Positions 1 to 9,044 of a stretch of DNA of 18,009 nucleotides are shown here, piece by piece; position 1 is the stretch's first letter, and each line of letters opens with the position of its first letter. A program made the position numbers and the translations under genes. A model generated the notes under the pieces. That model was not told the origin of the DNA. It saw only the letters and a program-made list of their open reading frames with translations, and did not search any database. The stretch spans positions 1 through 18,009 of the forward strand of contig JAPOZF010000091.1 of assembly GCA_026706165.1 (NCBI GenBank), in the 5' to 3' direction. This DNA comes from Gemmatimonadota bacterium (lineage in GTDB: Bacteria > Latescibacterota > UBA2968 > UBA8231).

Positions 1-2
1 AA

Positions 3-98
3 GTGGTCCTGCTGAGGCCGGATCTTACGCCTGTCTCCGCGATCCCTGTCGGTGATTCGGACGCGGAAGCGAGCCCCGGAGAACCGCCAACCCGATGA
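3..98 (+). CDS. C-terminal end of an unidentified upstream gene (5' truncated by window)
   Basis: Reading from base 3, a frame stays open for 31 codons and ends in TGA at 96-98. The visible tail reads roughly VVLLRPDLTPVSAIPVG, then a Ser/Asp/Glu/Pro-rich end. Its stop overlaps the priA start as ATGA (95-98), exactly the junction style seen five more times in this window, which is the main reason to believe it is a real gene end. The other two forward frames stop at 13-15 and 53-55. I do not recognise the family from 31 residues. It could be a chance open frame in GC-rich DNA. Confidence 0.45.
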   Translation: MVLLRPDLTPVSAIPVGDSDAEASPGEPPTR

Positions 99-2548
99 GC
101 CGGCGCTACGTGGAAGTGGCGCTTCCCCCTCCCCTGCCCCGGGAGCTCACCTACTCCGTGCCCGGGGAATCGATCGGCGACGTCCGTCCGGGCACCGTCG
201 TTCTCGTCCCGGTGCAGAACCGGCTCGTCACCGGCTTCGTCATCGGCGACAGCGAGCCGACCGAATCCCTGAGCCCGGAAAAAATCCGCGACCTCGTGCA
301 GATCCTCGATACCGACTCCCCGCTGACTCCGGAGGTCGTCGACCTGTGCCGGTGGATGGCCTCCTATTACGGCGCTCCGATCGGCAGCGCACTGGCGGCG
401 GCGTTGCCTCCCGGAGTCAAGCTGACCACGCAACGGCGCGTTCAGCTGGCAAATGGCGCGCCCCCCCCTTCGGAAGAGGGGCTTGGCGCCCGCATCGTCG
501 ATGAGCTGAGCTCCGGCGCGCTCAAGGTAACCACCCTGCGCAGGCGCCTGGGACGCAACGGACTCGAACAGGCGTTGCGGCGGATGCAAAGGGCGGGCCA
601 GATCGACATCCTTCCCGTGCTCGAAGACGCAGAGGTATCCGTCAAGCGGGAACAGCGGGTGCGGGTCATCGACGTGAAGAGCGCCGCGGCCACCCTGCCG
701 GAGCTGACCCGGCGGGCGCCGCGGCAGGCGAGTTGCCTCCGCTACGTCCTCGAGCGCGGGTCCGAGTCCAAAAAGGCGCTGGTCGCCAGCGGCTTCGGGT
801 ATGGAATACTTCGCGGCCTCGGTTCCCGCGGCCTGGTAGCTACCGTCGAGGAGGAGGTCGTGCGCGACCCCCTGGCCCACCTCGACGGCCTGACTGACGA
901 GGCGCTCGAACCCAACCCCGATCAGCAGGCGGTCCTCGAACCGGTTCTCGAAGCGCTCGAGAAACGCGTCTACTTCCCCGCCCTTCTCCAGGGCGTCACC
1001 GGCAGCGGCAAGACCCTGGTCTACCTCCAGGCGGCCGAGCAGGCACTGGGACTGGGTCGCGGCGCCATCATTCTGGTTCCCGAAATCGCTCTCGCCTGGC
1101 AGATGGTGCGGCGCTTCAAGGGGCGGTTCGGCGACCGCGTGGCCGTGCTCCACAGCCAGCTGTCGAAAGGAGAGCGCTACGACACCTGGCGCCGCCTGCG
1201 TCGCGGCGAACAGCGTCTCGTCATCGGTCCCCGCTCGGCGATCCTGGCGCCGGTGGCCGACCTCGGGCTGGTGGTCGTCGACGAAGAACACGACGGCTCC
1301 TACAACCAGGACGATCTCGAAAACCGTCACTCCCTCTGCTACAGCGCCCGCGACGTCGCCCTTGTGCGCGCGCGCATGGCAGGCGCCGCAGTGGTGCTCG
1401 GGTCGGCAACCCCAAGCCTGGAGTCGTACTGGAACGCGCGCTCAGGCAAGTACCGGACCCTGTCGCTGCAGCGGCGGGTCGACGACCGCCCGCTTCCCGA
1501 AATCACCGTCGTCGACATGCGCCGCGAGCCGTTCCAGCGCCGCCGGCCGGCGCTGTTCTCCAAGATCCTGCGCCTGAAGATCCACGACCGCCTGGAGCAC
1601 GGCGAGCGAGTCATCCTGTTGCAGAACCGCCGCGGTTTCGCCCCGGTCGTACAGTGCCGCGACTGCGGCGAAACGGTTCAGTGCACCCGCTGCCGGGTCT
1701 GCCTGACGCTGCACCGGAGCCGCGGGGAGGAGTTGCGCTGCCATTACTGCGACTACCGCCGCCCCGTGCCGGCGACCTGCCCCGGATGCGGCAGCGAGGA
1801 AGTCCGCGAGACCGGCATCGGAACCCAACAGGTCGAAACCGCCCTCCTGGAACAGTTCCCGGGTATACGCGTCATTCGGATGGACGTCGACACGACCGGG
1901 TGGAAGGGAGCTCACGACCGCCTCGTCGAACGCTTTCGCGCCGGGGAAGCCGACGTGCTGCTCGGAACCCAGATGGTCGCCAAGGGACTGGATTTCCCCG
2001 AGGTAACCCTTGTCGGCGTCATCTCCGCCGATACCGGGCTGCACTTGCCGGACTTCCGCGCCGCCGAACGCAGCTTCCAGCTGTTGACGCAGGTGGCGGG
2101 CCGTTCCGGCAGGGGGGATCGCCGCGGCGAGGTGGTGGTGCAGACGCGGCTTCCGGAAGACCGCTCTCTGGCGGCCGCGGCGCGGCAGGACTTCAGCGCC
2201 TTTGCGGAAGAGGAACTCGCGCAACGGCGCCAGGCCGGCTTTCCGCCTTTCGGCCGCCTCCTGCTGCTGCGCTGGCGGGGCCCCGCACAGGACCAGGTGG
2301 AAGCCGCCGCCCATCGCGGCACCAGGATGCTGTCCCACTCCCGGCCGCGCGGGGGCGCGGTTCTCGGACCGGCCCCGGCTCCTCTCGCGCTGCTGCGCGG
2401 ATACCACCGCTGGCAGGCGCTTCTGCAAGGCCCGTCGGCCCGCTTTCTCAGGGACTGGGTCGTGCCGGCCATCGACCCGATGCGGGAGTCGGCGGGCAGT
2501 CGCGGCGTCGCCATGTCCCTTGTGGTCGACCCGCAGAACACCATGTAG
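95..2548 (+). CDS. priA: Primosomal protein N' (replication restart helicase PriA)
   Basis: PriA is a superfamily 2 DNA helicase that recognises abandoned replication forks and reloads the replisome in the cytoplasm. The 817-residue product is somewhat longer than the E. coli protein (732). The N-terminal part carries the 3'-end-binding and winged-helix regions. Walker A GVTGSGKT is at about residues 300-307, and the DEAH-type Walker B reads DEEHD at 396-400. A zinc-binding insert at about 521-565 has four CxxC pairs (CRDC, CTRC, CHYC, CPGC). Helicase motif VI reads QVAGRSGRGDR. The start is well fixed: an in-frame TGA lies at 53-55, ATG 95 is the first usable start after it, and GGAG sits about 12 bases upstream. 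The gene overlaps the preceding frame by ATGA. A run of eight C at 461-468 encodes part of a Pro-rich linker. No catalytic motif appears to be missing. Confidence 0.96.
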   Translation: MSRRYVEVALPPPLPRELTYSVPGESIGDVRPGTVVLVPVQNRLVTGFVIGDSEPTESLSPEKIRDLVQILDTDSPLTPEVVDLCRWMASYYGAPIGSALAAALPPGVKLTTQRRVQLANGAPPPSEEGLGARIVDELSSGALKVTTLRRRLGRNGLEQALRRMQRAGQIDILPVLEDAEVSVKREQRVRVIDVKSAAATLPELTRRAPRQASCLRYVLERGSESKKALVASGFGYGILRGLGSRGLVATVEEEVVRDPLAHLDGLTDEALEPNPDQQAVLEPVLEALEKRVYFPALLQGVTGSGKTLVYLQAAEQALGLGRGAIILVPEIALAWQMVRRFKGRFGDRVAVLHSQLSKGERYDTWRRLRRGEQRLVIGPRSAILAPVADLGLVVVDEEHDGSYNQDDLENRHSLCYSARDVALVRARMAGAAVVLGSATPSLESYWNARSGKYRTLSLQRRVDDRPLPEITVVDMRREPFQRRRPALFSKILRLKIHDRLEHGERVILLQNRRGFAPVVQCRDCGETVQCTRCRVCLTLHRSRGEELRCHYCDYRRPVPATCPGCGSEEVRETGIGTQQVETALLEQFPGIRVIRMDVDTTGWKGAHDRLVERFRAGEADVLLGTQMVAKGLDFPEVTLVGVISADTGLHLPDFRAAERSFQLLTQVAGRSGRGDRRGEVVVQTRLPEDRSLAAAARQDFSAFAEEELAQRRQAGFPPFGRLLLLRWRGPAQDQVEAAAHRGTRMLSHSRPRGGAVLGPAPAPLALLRGYHRWQALLQGPSARFLRDWVVPAIDPMRESAGSRGVAMSLVVDPQNTM

Positions 2549-2558
2549 ACGCAAGCAA

Positions 2559-4841
2559 GTGACACCGATTCCGAAATTTTGTCCCCGGCCCCTCGCCATC
2601 GCCCTGACCCTTGCAGGCGCACCAGCCACTCCCGGCTCGGCACAGGACGGAGAAGGAGACTGGGCCGCTTTCACGAGCATTCTCGAAGTCAACCAGCTCT
2701 ACGTCGACGCCGGCGGCGACGTCTGGGCGGCAACCAATGGAGGCGCCCTGCATCTCGACGTCGACACCCAGGAGTACAGGCGCTTCACGCGCGTCGACGG
2801 GCTCGCGGGCAATACTCTTCTCGCCGTGACGGAAGACGACCGCGGACATATCTGGTTCGGCAGCGACCGGCAGGGACTGAGCCGTTTCCGTCCCGAAACC
2901 AACTCCTTCGATCCGCCGTTTCTCGAATTCCGCGGTCTTCGCATCAATGCCCTGCTGGCAATCGGCGACCGGCTCTACGTCGGCACCGAGGAGGGGGTGA
3001 GTCTTTTCCTGATCGACAAGGAGGAAGTGAAGGAGACATACCGCAATCTCGGCAGGCTGGGGCGCGATTCCGAGGTGATCGGACTTGGAATTCTCGATGG
3101 TCTTCTTGTGGCCGGAACCACCCTGGGGGTCGCCTACGCCGACCTCGGCCAGCCCAATCTCCAGGATCCGGACAGTTGGGAGACCCTCGGCGGAACCGAG
3201 GACCTCGTCGACCTCCTCGAATTCGAAGGAACCTTGTTTCTGGCCGGACGGTTCGGGATTTCCTCGTTCCGTTCCGGGGAATACCGGATCACGTTCGAGC
3301 TTGTCAACAAACCCGCTACCAGCCTCGGAGTCTTCGAAGGCCGTGTAGTGGCCTCCCTTGAGGAGGGCACCATCTTCGGGCGCGATCCCGAGGGTACCTG
3401 GGAGCGGGTACGGGGGAAGTCGGTATCCGGGGTCGGCGACATGTCCGAAAACGCCGACATCCTCTGGCTCGCCACCCGCCAGGGGCTGAGAGTCATCGGC
3501 GGAGATCCCCCTCCCCCCTCGAACGAGCCGGCCGAGAACCACTTCTTCGACATGGAGCTTCTCGACGGCGAGTTGTGGGTCGCCAGTGTGCCCGACGACC
3601 ACCAGCAATCGTTCGGCGTGTATCAGCTCGACGACTCCGGCTGGACGGTGCACGACCGGAGGTCGGGAATGCCCACCAACAATCTCATCACCATCGAGGC
3701 GGATGCCGAAGGCCGCGTCTGGGTCGGATCCTGGGGCGGCGGAGTGGCCGTCCGGGACCAGGACGGCTGGGCAATCGTAAATCACCAGAACTCCCCCCTG
3801 ATCGGCATCGGGTCGAGCCGGAGCTTCGTCGCCATAAGCGATATCGCCCGCGACGAGGACGGGAACATGTGGATGGTCAACCTCAGGGGCGGAGTGGTGG
3901 TTGTCGACGGTTACCCCGTGCGGAATGGACTGCTGATCCCCCAGGACTTGCTGGGATTCGACGCCCAGACCGACACCGGCAAGATCAGGTTCCGCGCCGA
4001 CGGCGACGGCCTGAAATGGATAACCAGCCGCACCGAGGGAATCGCGGTTCTCGACGACGGGGGCACGCCGTTCGACGGCAGCGACGACCGGATCGCGCGG
4101 CTCAACACCACCAGCGAGTCCCGCCTTTCGAGCGACCGCATCACCGACCTCATGCTCGCCGCCGACGGGACCGTATGGGTGGGCACCAACAACGGCCTCG
4201 ACAGCTTCAGGGGCACCTTCTCCGGTGATTCCGGCAGCTACTCGATCGCGGAGGGGGACTGGAGGACGTACGGGATCCATGACGGCCTGCCCACCAACGA
4301 AATCAACGCCCTGGCTGTCGACGCGGCGAGAAACATCTGGGTGGGAACCGAGGAAGGGCTGGCGCGAATAAACTCCCGCGGGGAGTGGGAGTTCACTTTT
4401 ACCACCTCCAACAGCGGCTTGATCGACAACCGCGTGAAATCGCTGTTTTTCGACGAGATCGAGGGGGAGCTCTGGATAGGCACCTTCGACGGTTTGAGCC
4501 GCCTGACCCTCGGGGCCTCGGCTCCCGAAGGAAAAGCGGGCGAAGATCTGGCCATTTACCCGAACCCGTTCGATCCCTTCAATGAAGAGGGCAGACCGCT
4601 GACGGTTTCCGGCCTTCCCCTCGGCGCTTCGCTGCGGATCTACCGCCCCTCGGGACAGCTGGTCAGCCACCTTCCCGGCGAACCCGGAAGAGGGACGTTG
4701 TCGTGGAAGGGAGTGAACGAGGCCGGTTTCCTCGTCGGCTCGGGGGTCTACCTGATCGTCGCGGAAGACGCCCAGGGCAATCGCCGGCGCGGCAAGGTGG
4801 CGGTAATCAACGGCTCGTCGGGATCGCCGCTGGCACGGTGA
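2559..4841 (+). CDS. Secreted beta-propeller (Reg_prop-type) protein with PNPF C-terminal module
   Basis: This 760-residue product is predicted to be exported. After a basic start it has a short hydrophobic stretch (LAIALTLAGA) ending in an Ala/Ser-rich cleavage-like site before QDGEG. Most of the protein is a series of about nine or more repeats of the two-component-regulator-propeller type, of the form D-x-x-G-x-x-W-x-G-T-x-x-G-L. Examples lie near residues 50 (GGDVWAATNGG), 93 (DRGHIWFGS), 382 (DAEGRVWVGS) and 635 (EGELWIGTFDGL). The end, from about 665, begins YPNPFDP and continues as an Ig-like module with LRIYRPSGQLV and GSGVYLI, as in FlgD-like and type IX-secretion-style C-terminal domains of FCB bacteria. 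The start is GTG 2559, 10 bases after the priA stop; no strong ribosome site is visible. No kinase domain is attached, so a sensory role is unproven. It probably acts outside the inner membrane, either as an exported adaptor or surface protein. Confidence 0.8.
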   Translation: MTPIPKFCPRPLAIALTLAGAPATPGSAQDGEGDWAAFTSILEVNQLYVDAGGDVWAATNGGALHLDVDTQEYRRFTRVDGLAGNTLLAVTEDDRGHIWFGSDRQGLSRFRPETNSFDPPFLEFRGLRINALLAIGDRLYVGTEEGVSLFLIDKEEVKETYRNLGRLGRDSEVIGLGILDGLLVAGTTLGVAYADLGQPNLQDPDSWETLGGTEDLVDLLEFEGTLFLAGRFGISSFRSGEYRITFELVNKPATSLGVFEGRVVASLEEGTIFGRDPEGTWERVRGKSVSGVGDMSENADILWLATRQGLRVIGGDPPPPSNEPAENHFFDMELLDGELWVASVPDDHQQSFGVYQLDDSGWTVHDRRSGMPTNNLITIEADAEGRVWVGSWGGGVAVRDQDGWAIVNHQNSPLIGIGSSRSFVAISDIARDEDGNMWMVNLRGGVVVVDGYPVRNGLLIPQDLLGFDAQTDTGKIRFRADGDGLKWITSRTEGIAVLDDGGTPFDGSDDRIARLNTTSESRLSSDRITDLMLAADGTVWVGTNNGLDSFRGTFSGDSGSYSIAEGDWRTYGIHDGLPTNEINALAVDAARNIWVGTEEGLARINSRGEWEFTFTTSNSGLIDNRVKSLFFDEIEGELWIGTFDGLSRLTLGASAPEGKAGEDLAIYPNPFDPFNEEGRPLTVSGLPLGASLRIYRPSGQLVSHLPGEPGRGTLSWKGVNEAGFLVGSGVYLIVAEDAQGNRRRGKVAVINGSSGSPLAR

Positions 4842-5500
4842 GACGACTCCCCCGGATTCTGCTCCCCTTGCTGTTCCTGTCGCCGGGGCCGGCAGCCGGC
4901 GACGGCCACCGGTTCGCGATCGCCCGCCTTCAGTACGACGGCGGCGGCGACTGGTACAGCAATCCCTCTTCCCTGCCGAACCTTCTCCGCTACATCGCCG
5001 GGCACACCCGCGTCGAGGCCGCACCCGAGGAGGCGCGGGTGCGCATCATGGACGAGGAGTTGTTCTCCTACCCGTACCTGTACATGACCGGGCACGGCAA
5101 CGTCTCGCTGTCGGAAGCGGAAGTGATCCGCCTGCGGCAGTATCTCGAGAACGGCGGTTTCCTGCACGCCGACGACAACTACGGGATGGACGAATCCTTC
5201 CGCCGCGAGATGCGCAAGCTCTTTCCGCGCAAGGAATTCGTCGAGCTGCCCCCGGGTCACGGCATCTTCCGCAGCCATTTCGAGCTCCCCGGCGGACTGC
5301 CGAAGATCCACGAGCACGACGGCAACCGCCCGCAGGCCCTGGCCATGTTCGAAGGCAGCCGCATCGCCCTCCTCTACACCTTCGAATCGGACCTCGGCGA
5401 CGGCTGGGAAGATGCCGACGTCCACGGCGATCCCGGGGAGAAACGAGAGGCGGCGTTGCGCATGGGGACCAACATAGTCGTCTGGGCACTCACTCACTGA
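4838..5500 (+). CDS. Secreted stand-alone DUF4159 protein
   Basis: The 220-residue product starts at GTG 4838, overlapping the stop of the propeller gene as GTGA. A signal peptide follows at once (RRLPRILLPLLFLSPGPAAG). The mature protein matches the DUF4159 pattern as I know it: an opening FAIARLQYDGGGDWY, then PYLYMTGHGN, the glycine-rich GGFLHADDNYGMD, the segment GLPKIHEHDG, and ESDLGDGWED near the end. DUF4159 is related to class I glutamine amidotransferase-like folds, but no Cys nucleophile is evident here and the function is unknown. In Alphaproteobacteria the domain is often fused behind a BatA-like membrane region; here it is free and exported. It lies in the same transcription unit as the DUF4175-like, MoxR and DUF58 genes, suggesting a joint envelope role. 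Confidence 0.85.
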   Translation: MRRLPRILLPLLFLSPGPAAGDGHRFAIARLQYDGGGDWYSNPSSLPNLLRYIAGHTRVEAAPEEARVRIMDEELFSYPYLYMTGHGNVSLSEAEVIRLRQYLENGGFLHADDNYGMDESFRREMRKLFPRKEFVELPPGHGIFRSHFELPGGLPKIHEHDGNRPQALAMFEGSRIALLYTFESDLGDGWEDADVHGDPGEKREAALRMGTNIVVWALTH

Positions 5501-5528
5501 GGGCTGGGAGTTCAACCAGGAAAGGCGA

Positions 5529-8500
5529 ATGGCCGCCGAAGACAAGGGGCGAAGCGGGGCTTCCAAAGCCGACTCCCGAAAGACCGGGTCGCATGCGGAG
5601 AATGAAGTGGTGTCCGCCGAACCCGGTAACCGATCCGATCGGGAACTCGCCTCGATAATCGCCTTCGCCCGCCGGCTCCGCCGCCGGCTGGTGGCGGTCG
5701 AGGCCGGATCCGCCCTGCTGCAGGGGCTCGCCGTCGCGCTGCTGCTCGGGCTCGCCGCAGTCTGCGCCGAGCACCTGCTCCACCCGGGACCGTACTGGCG
5801 CACGGCGCTGGTTCTCGCCGCTATCGCCGGGGCGGTCTCCGCTGCAGGGCTCAGGGCCTATTCGCGGCTGCGCCGGCGGCTGACCTTGCACCGCGTCGGC
5901 CTGCTGGCCGAAAAAGACCTCGGGGACCTCCGCGGGCGCCTGACCCTCGCCCTGGAGTTGGCGGTTTCCCCTCCCCGGCGGCAGACCCGTTCGCCCGGCC
6001 TCACCGCGGCCGCCGTTCAGGGGGCGGCAGCCTGCATCGAAGGCCGCTCCACGGCTTCCATCGTCGGCTGGAATCCCCTGCGCCAGGCCGTCCGGCAATT
6101 CGCCCTTGCGGCCCTGGCGGCCGCGGCTGCCGGCTCCCTGTTCGCCGACGATCTGCTGCCCGCGGCAAAGCGCTGCGCAAGCCCTCTGCGCGAGCACCCC
6201 CGCCTGGCGCGGACGCTCATCGAGGTCCGGCCCCCGCAGCTGGAGGTGGTGAAGGGAGAGGATGCCGCGGTCGAGATCCTGTTTTCCGGGGAGGTGCCGC
6301 GCACCGCGGAAATCCTGAGGCGCGACGCGGACAGCGCCGACTGGCAGGTCACCGAGATCGCCGCCTCCGCGGGCGAGGCCGCCGACACGGTCCGCTACAT
6401 CTTCACCGGCGTGGCGCGTCCGTTCTCCTTTTCGGTTCGCGGAGGCGACGGGCACGCGGGGCCGTACCGCGTCGAGGTCCTCGATCCTCCCGAGGTGCGG
6501 CAGCTTACCGTCCGCTACCGCTACCCCCCGCACTGCGGCTGGCAGGAGCGGGTCGAAGCCGGAAACGGCGACGTCAGCGCACCTGCCGGAACCGAGGTGG
6601 AGATTCGGATCGATGCCTCCAAGCCGCTCGACGAAGCGGCCCTGGTCGTCGACGACAGCCTGCGCCTGCCCGCCGAGGTCGAGGACCTGGGAGCCCGCGC
6701 CACCTTCTCCCTGCCGGTCGCCGCGGACCGGGGCAGCGACCCGGAAACCCCCGCCCCTGACCGCCGTCTCTACCACATCGACCTGAGAGACCGCAAGGGG
6801 GTGGCCAACCGCGACCCGATCCGCTACGCCATCGAGGTGCTGCCGGACCAGGATCCGCGCGTGGCGGTCGTCGAGCCGGGAGAAGACATCGATCTTCCCG
6901 AGTCCAGGGTGGTCCGCCTGGGTATAGAGGGAAGCGATGATTTCGGCGTCGCCTCCCTCGAGCTGCTATCCCGTAAGAATGGCGGCAGCGAGGCCTCGGC
7001 CGCCCTGAGCTTCCGTCCGGGTAGGAGGGTCTCCGTCGAACACCTCTGGGATCTCGCCGGCCTCGACCTGCTGCCCGAAGACCGCGTCACCTACCGCGTG
7101 CGCGCCACCGACAACGACGCCGTCACGGGACCGAAGAGCAGCTTCTCGAAGGAGTTCGCCGTGCGCTTCCCGTCGATGTTCGAGCTTCTCGACGAAATCA
7201 CCGAGCTGCAGAGCGAAACGGTGATGTCGATGGAGGAGCTGATCGACCAGGAGCGCAGCGCGCAGCAGTACCTCGAGCAGGTGCGCCGGGAGGTCCTGAA
7301 GACCGAGGAGCTCAGCTGGGAGCAGAAACGGGAGCTCGAAGCGGCCCTGGACCGCGAACGCGAGCGCGCCCGGGCCCTCGAAGAGGCGGCGCAGGAACTG
7401 GCAGAGGTGGCGGAAAAGCTGTCGGAGCAGGGTCTGGGCTCGCGGGAGCTCCTCGACAAGATGGAGGAGATCCGCGAGCTGATGGAGGAGGTCACCACAC
7501 CCGAGCTGCTCGAGTCCCTGCGCGAGCTGGAGCAGTCCGCCGGGGAGCTCGACCCCGAACAGCTGGCGGAAACACTGAAGAGATTCAGCGAGGAGTACGA
7601 GGTCTTCGAGCAGCGTCTCGACCGCACCCTGGCGCTGCTGCGGCAGGTTCAGGCCGAGCAGCAGCTCGACGCCGCGGTCGAGAAGGCTCGCGACCTGCTC
7701 TCACGGCAGGAGAACATCGGCGAAGCGCTCGCCTCCGCTTCGGAGACCGCGGCCCGCCTCGAGGCGCGGGAGGAGGCCCTTGCCCGCGACTCGGAGCGCC
7801 TGCGGGGCGATCTCGAGGAGGCTGCCGAGGCGCTGGCCCCGATCAGCCCGGAAAGCTCGGAAGGCCTTAGCCGGGAGGCCGCGGAAATGGAGCAGCGCGG
7901 CCTCGCCGGGCGCATGAGGGAAATGGCCGCGAGCATGGGGCAAGGGAGGCGGCGGCATGCCCGGGGCCTCGGCAAGGGGCTGGAGGAGGATCTCGGCGGA
8001 CTTGCGGGGGACCTCGAAAAGCTGCGGGACCAGTTCTCCGCCGAGGGGAGGAACCGCCTCGTCGCCCAGCTTCGCGACGCCATGGCCGGCCTGATCGATC
8101 TCTCTCACAGCCAGGAGGAGCTGTCCCGGCGCACCCGCCGGGAACGGGACGGGGCGTCGACCGCGGCCCTCGCCGACGAGCAGTTCGCCCTGCTGCGAGG
8201 CGCCGATGCCGTCATCGCCGGGCTGGCGCGGGCAGGCCAGCAGACCCTGAGCCTGGATCCAGCCGTAATCGTAACCGCCGGGTATGCGCGCCGGCAGATG
8301 CAGGAGTCCGGACACAGGCTCGGACAGCGGGAGGCCGGACGGTCCCTTCCCAGCCAGGCCGAGGCTTACGGCTACCTGAACGAAGCTGCCAACATGCTGC
8401 GCCGGAGCATCGAGGACGTCGCCTCTTCGTTCATGCCGTCGGGGTTCGCCGAGGCGATGGAGAAGCTCCTGGGGCTTTCAGAACAGCAAGCCGCCCTCAA

Positions 8501-9044
8501 CCAGGCGACGCGGGAAGCGATCGAGGGTATGGAGGGGCAGGAGGGAGAACGCGGAAGACCTGCTCGCGGCGCGAACGCGAGAGCCGACATGGCCCGCCTG
8601 GCAGCGGAACAGCGCAGCATCATGCAGGCCCTGTCGGAAATCGAGCGCAGTTTGCGCGGCCATCGAGGCGCGGAAAAACGGATGCGCGGGATCGCCGAGG
8701 AAATGAAGGGGGTGCTGCGCGACATGCGGCAGAGCCGGCCCCACCCCCGTATCAACCAGGCGCTGGAGCGGATCTACCAGCGCATGCTCGACGCCAGCCG
8801 TTCGATCTACGCCCGCGGGTTCAAGAAGCAGAGGCAGTCCGAAGCCGGCGCCGACCGCGACTATGCCGGACCGCTGTGGATCCCGGGGGACCTGGGCCAG
8901 CGTCCCGACCTCTGGCGCGAGGCGATGAAGCGCGCCCTCGCCGGCAACCTGCCCCCGGAGTACCGCGAGCTGGTGCGCCGCTACTACGAGTCGGTCTACG
9001 CTGACATCGCCGCCCGCCCCGACACCCTGGAAGGGCTGCCGTGA
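5529..9044 (+). CDS. Large membrane-anchored coiled-coil protein, DUF4175-like
   Basis: This is the largest gene, 1171 residues. The start ATG 5529 is supported by AGGAAAGG just upstream (5518-5525), 28 bases after the DUF4159 stop. The N-terminus is polar, followed by two transmembrane segments at about residues 55-80 and 92-110 and a third hydrophobic stretch near 190-208. After this come beta-rich, probably periplasmic Ig-like regions to about residue 545. From about 551 to 835 the sequence is almost continuous coiled coil, very rich in Glu, Arg, Leu and Ala. The rest is helical and Met/Arg/Gln-rich, ending in a conserved-looking segment (LPPEYRELVRRYYESVY). Size, layout and neighbours fit the DUF4175 family, which is found beside MoxR/DUF58/DUF4159 genes. 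Its biochemical function is not known; the architecture suggests a structural or scaffolding role spanning membrane and periplasm. The stop overlaps the next gene as GTGA. Confidence 0.72.
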   Translation: MAAEDKGRSGASKADSRKTGSHAENEVVSAEPGNRSDRELASIIAFARRLRRRLVAVEAGSALLQGLAVALLLGLAAVCAEHLLHPGPYWRTALVLAAIAGAVSAAGLRAYSRLRRRLTLHRVGLLAEKDLGDLRGRLTLALELAVSPPRRQTRSPGLTAAAVQGAAACIEGRSTASIVGWNPLRQAVRQFALAALAAAAAGSLFADDLLPAAKRCASPLREHPRLARTLIEVRPPQLEVVKGEDAAVEILFSGEVPRTAEILRRDADSADWQVTEIAASAGEAADTVRYIFTGVARPFSFSVRGGDGHAGPYRVEVLDPPEVRQLTVRYRYPPHCGWQERVEAGNGDVSAPAGTEVEIRIDASKPLDEAALVVDDSLRLPAEVEDLGARATFSLPVAADRGSDPETPAPDRRLYHIDLRDRKGVANRDPIRYAIEVLPDQDPRVAVVEPGEDIDLPESRVVRLGIEGSDDFGVASLELLSRKNGGSEASAALSFRPGRRVSVEHLWDLAGLDLLPEDRVTYRVRATDNDAVTGPKSSFSKEFAVRFPSMFELLDEITELQSETVMSMEELIDQERSAQQYLEQVRREVLKTEELSWEQKRELEAALDRERERARALEEAAQELAEVAEKLSEQGLGSRELLDKMEEIRELMEEVTTPELLESLRELEQSAGELDPEQLAETLKRFSEEYEVFEQRLDRTLALLRQVQAEQQLDAAVEKARDLLSRQENIGEALASASETAARLEAREEALARDSERLRGDLEEAAEALAPISPESSEGLSREAAEMEQRGLAGRMREMAASMGQGRRRHARGLGKGLEEDLGGLAGDLEKLRDQFSAEGRNRLVAQLRDAMAGLIDLSHSQEELSRRTRRERDGASTAALADEQFALLRGADAVIAGLARAGQQTLSLDPAVIVTAGYARRQMQESGHRLGQREAGRSLPSQAEAYGYLNEAANMLRRSIEDVASSFMPSGFAEAMEKLLGLSEQQAALNQATREAIEGMEGQEGERGRPARGANARADMARLAAEQRSIMQALSEIERSLRGHRGAEKRMRGIAEEMKGVLRDMRQSRPHPRINQALERIYQRMLDASRSIYARGFKKQRQSEAGADRDYAGPLWIPGDLGQRPDLWREAMKRALAGNLPPEYRELVRRYYESVYADIAARPDTLEGLP

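Noticed and set aside
4703..4837. Earlier start for the DUF4159 gene at 4703
   Set aside because: The extra 45 residues are an Arg/Gly-rich shadow of the propeller gene and would bury the signal peptide that begins at GTG 4838.
2448..5024. 858-codon antisense open frame opposite the propeller and DUF4159 genes
   Set aside because: Stops are rare on the reverse strand of high-GC genes; the translation is low-complexity and spans two real gene boundaries.
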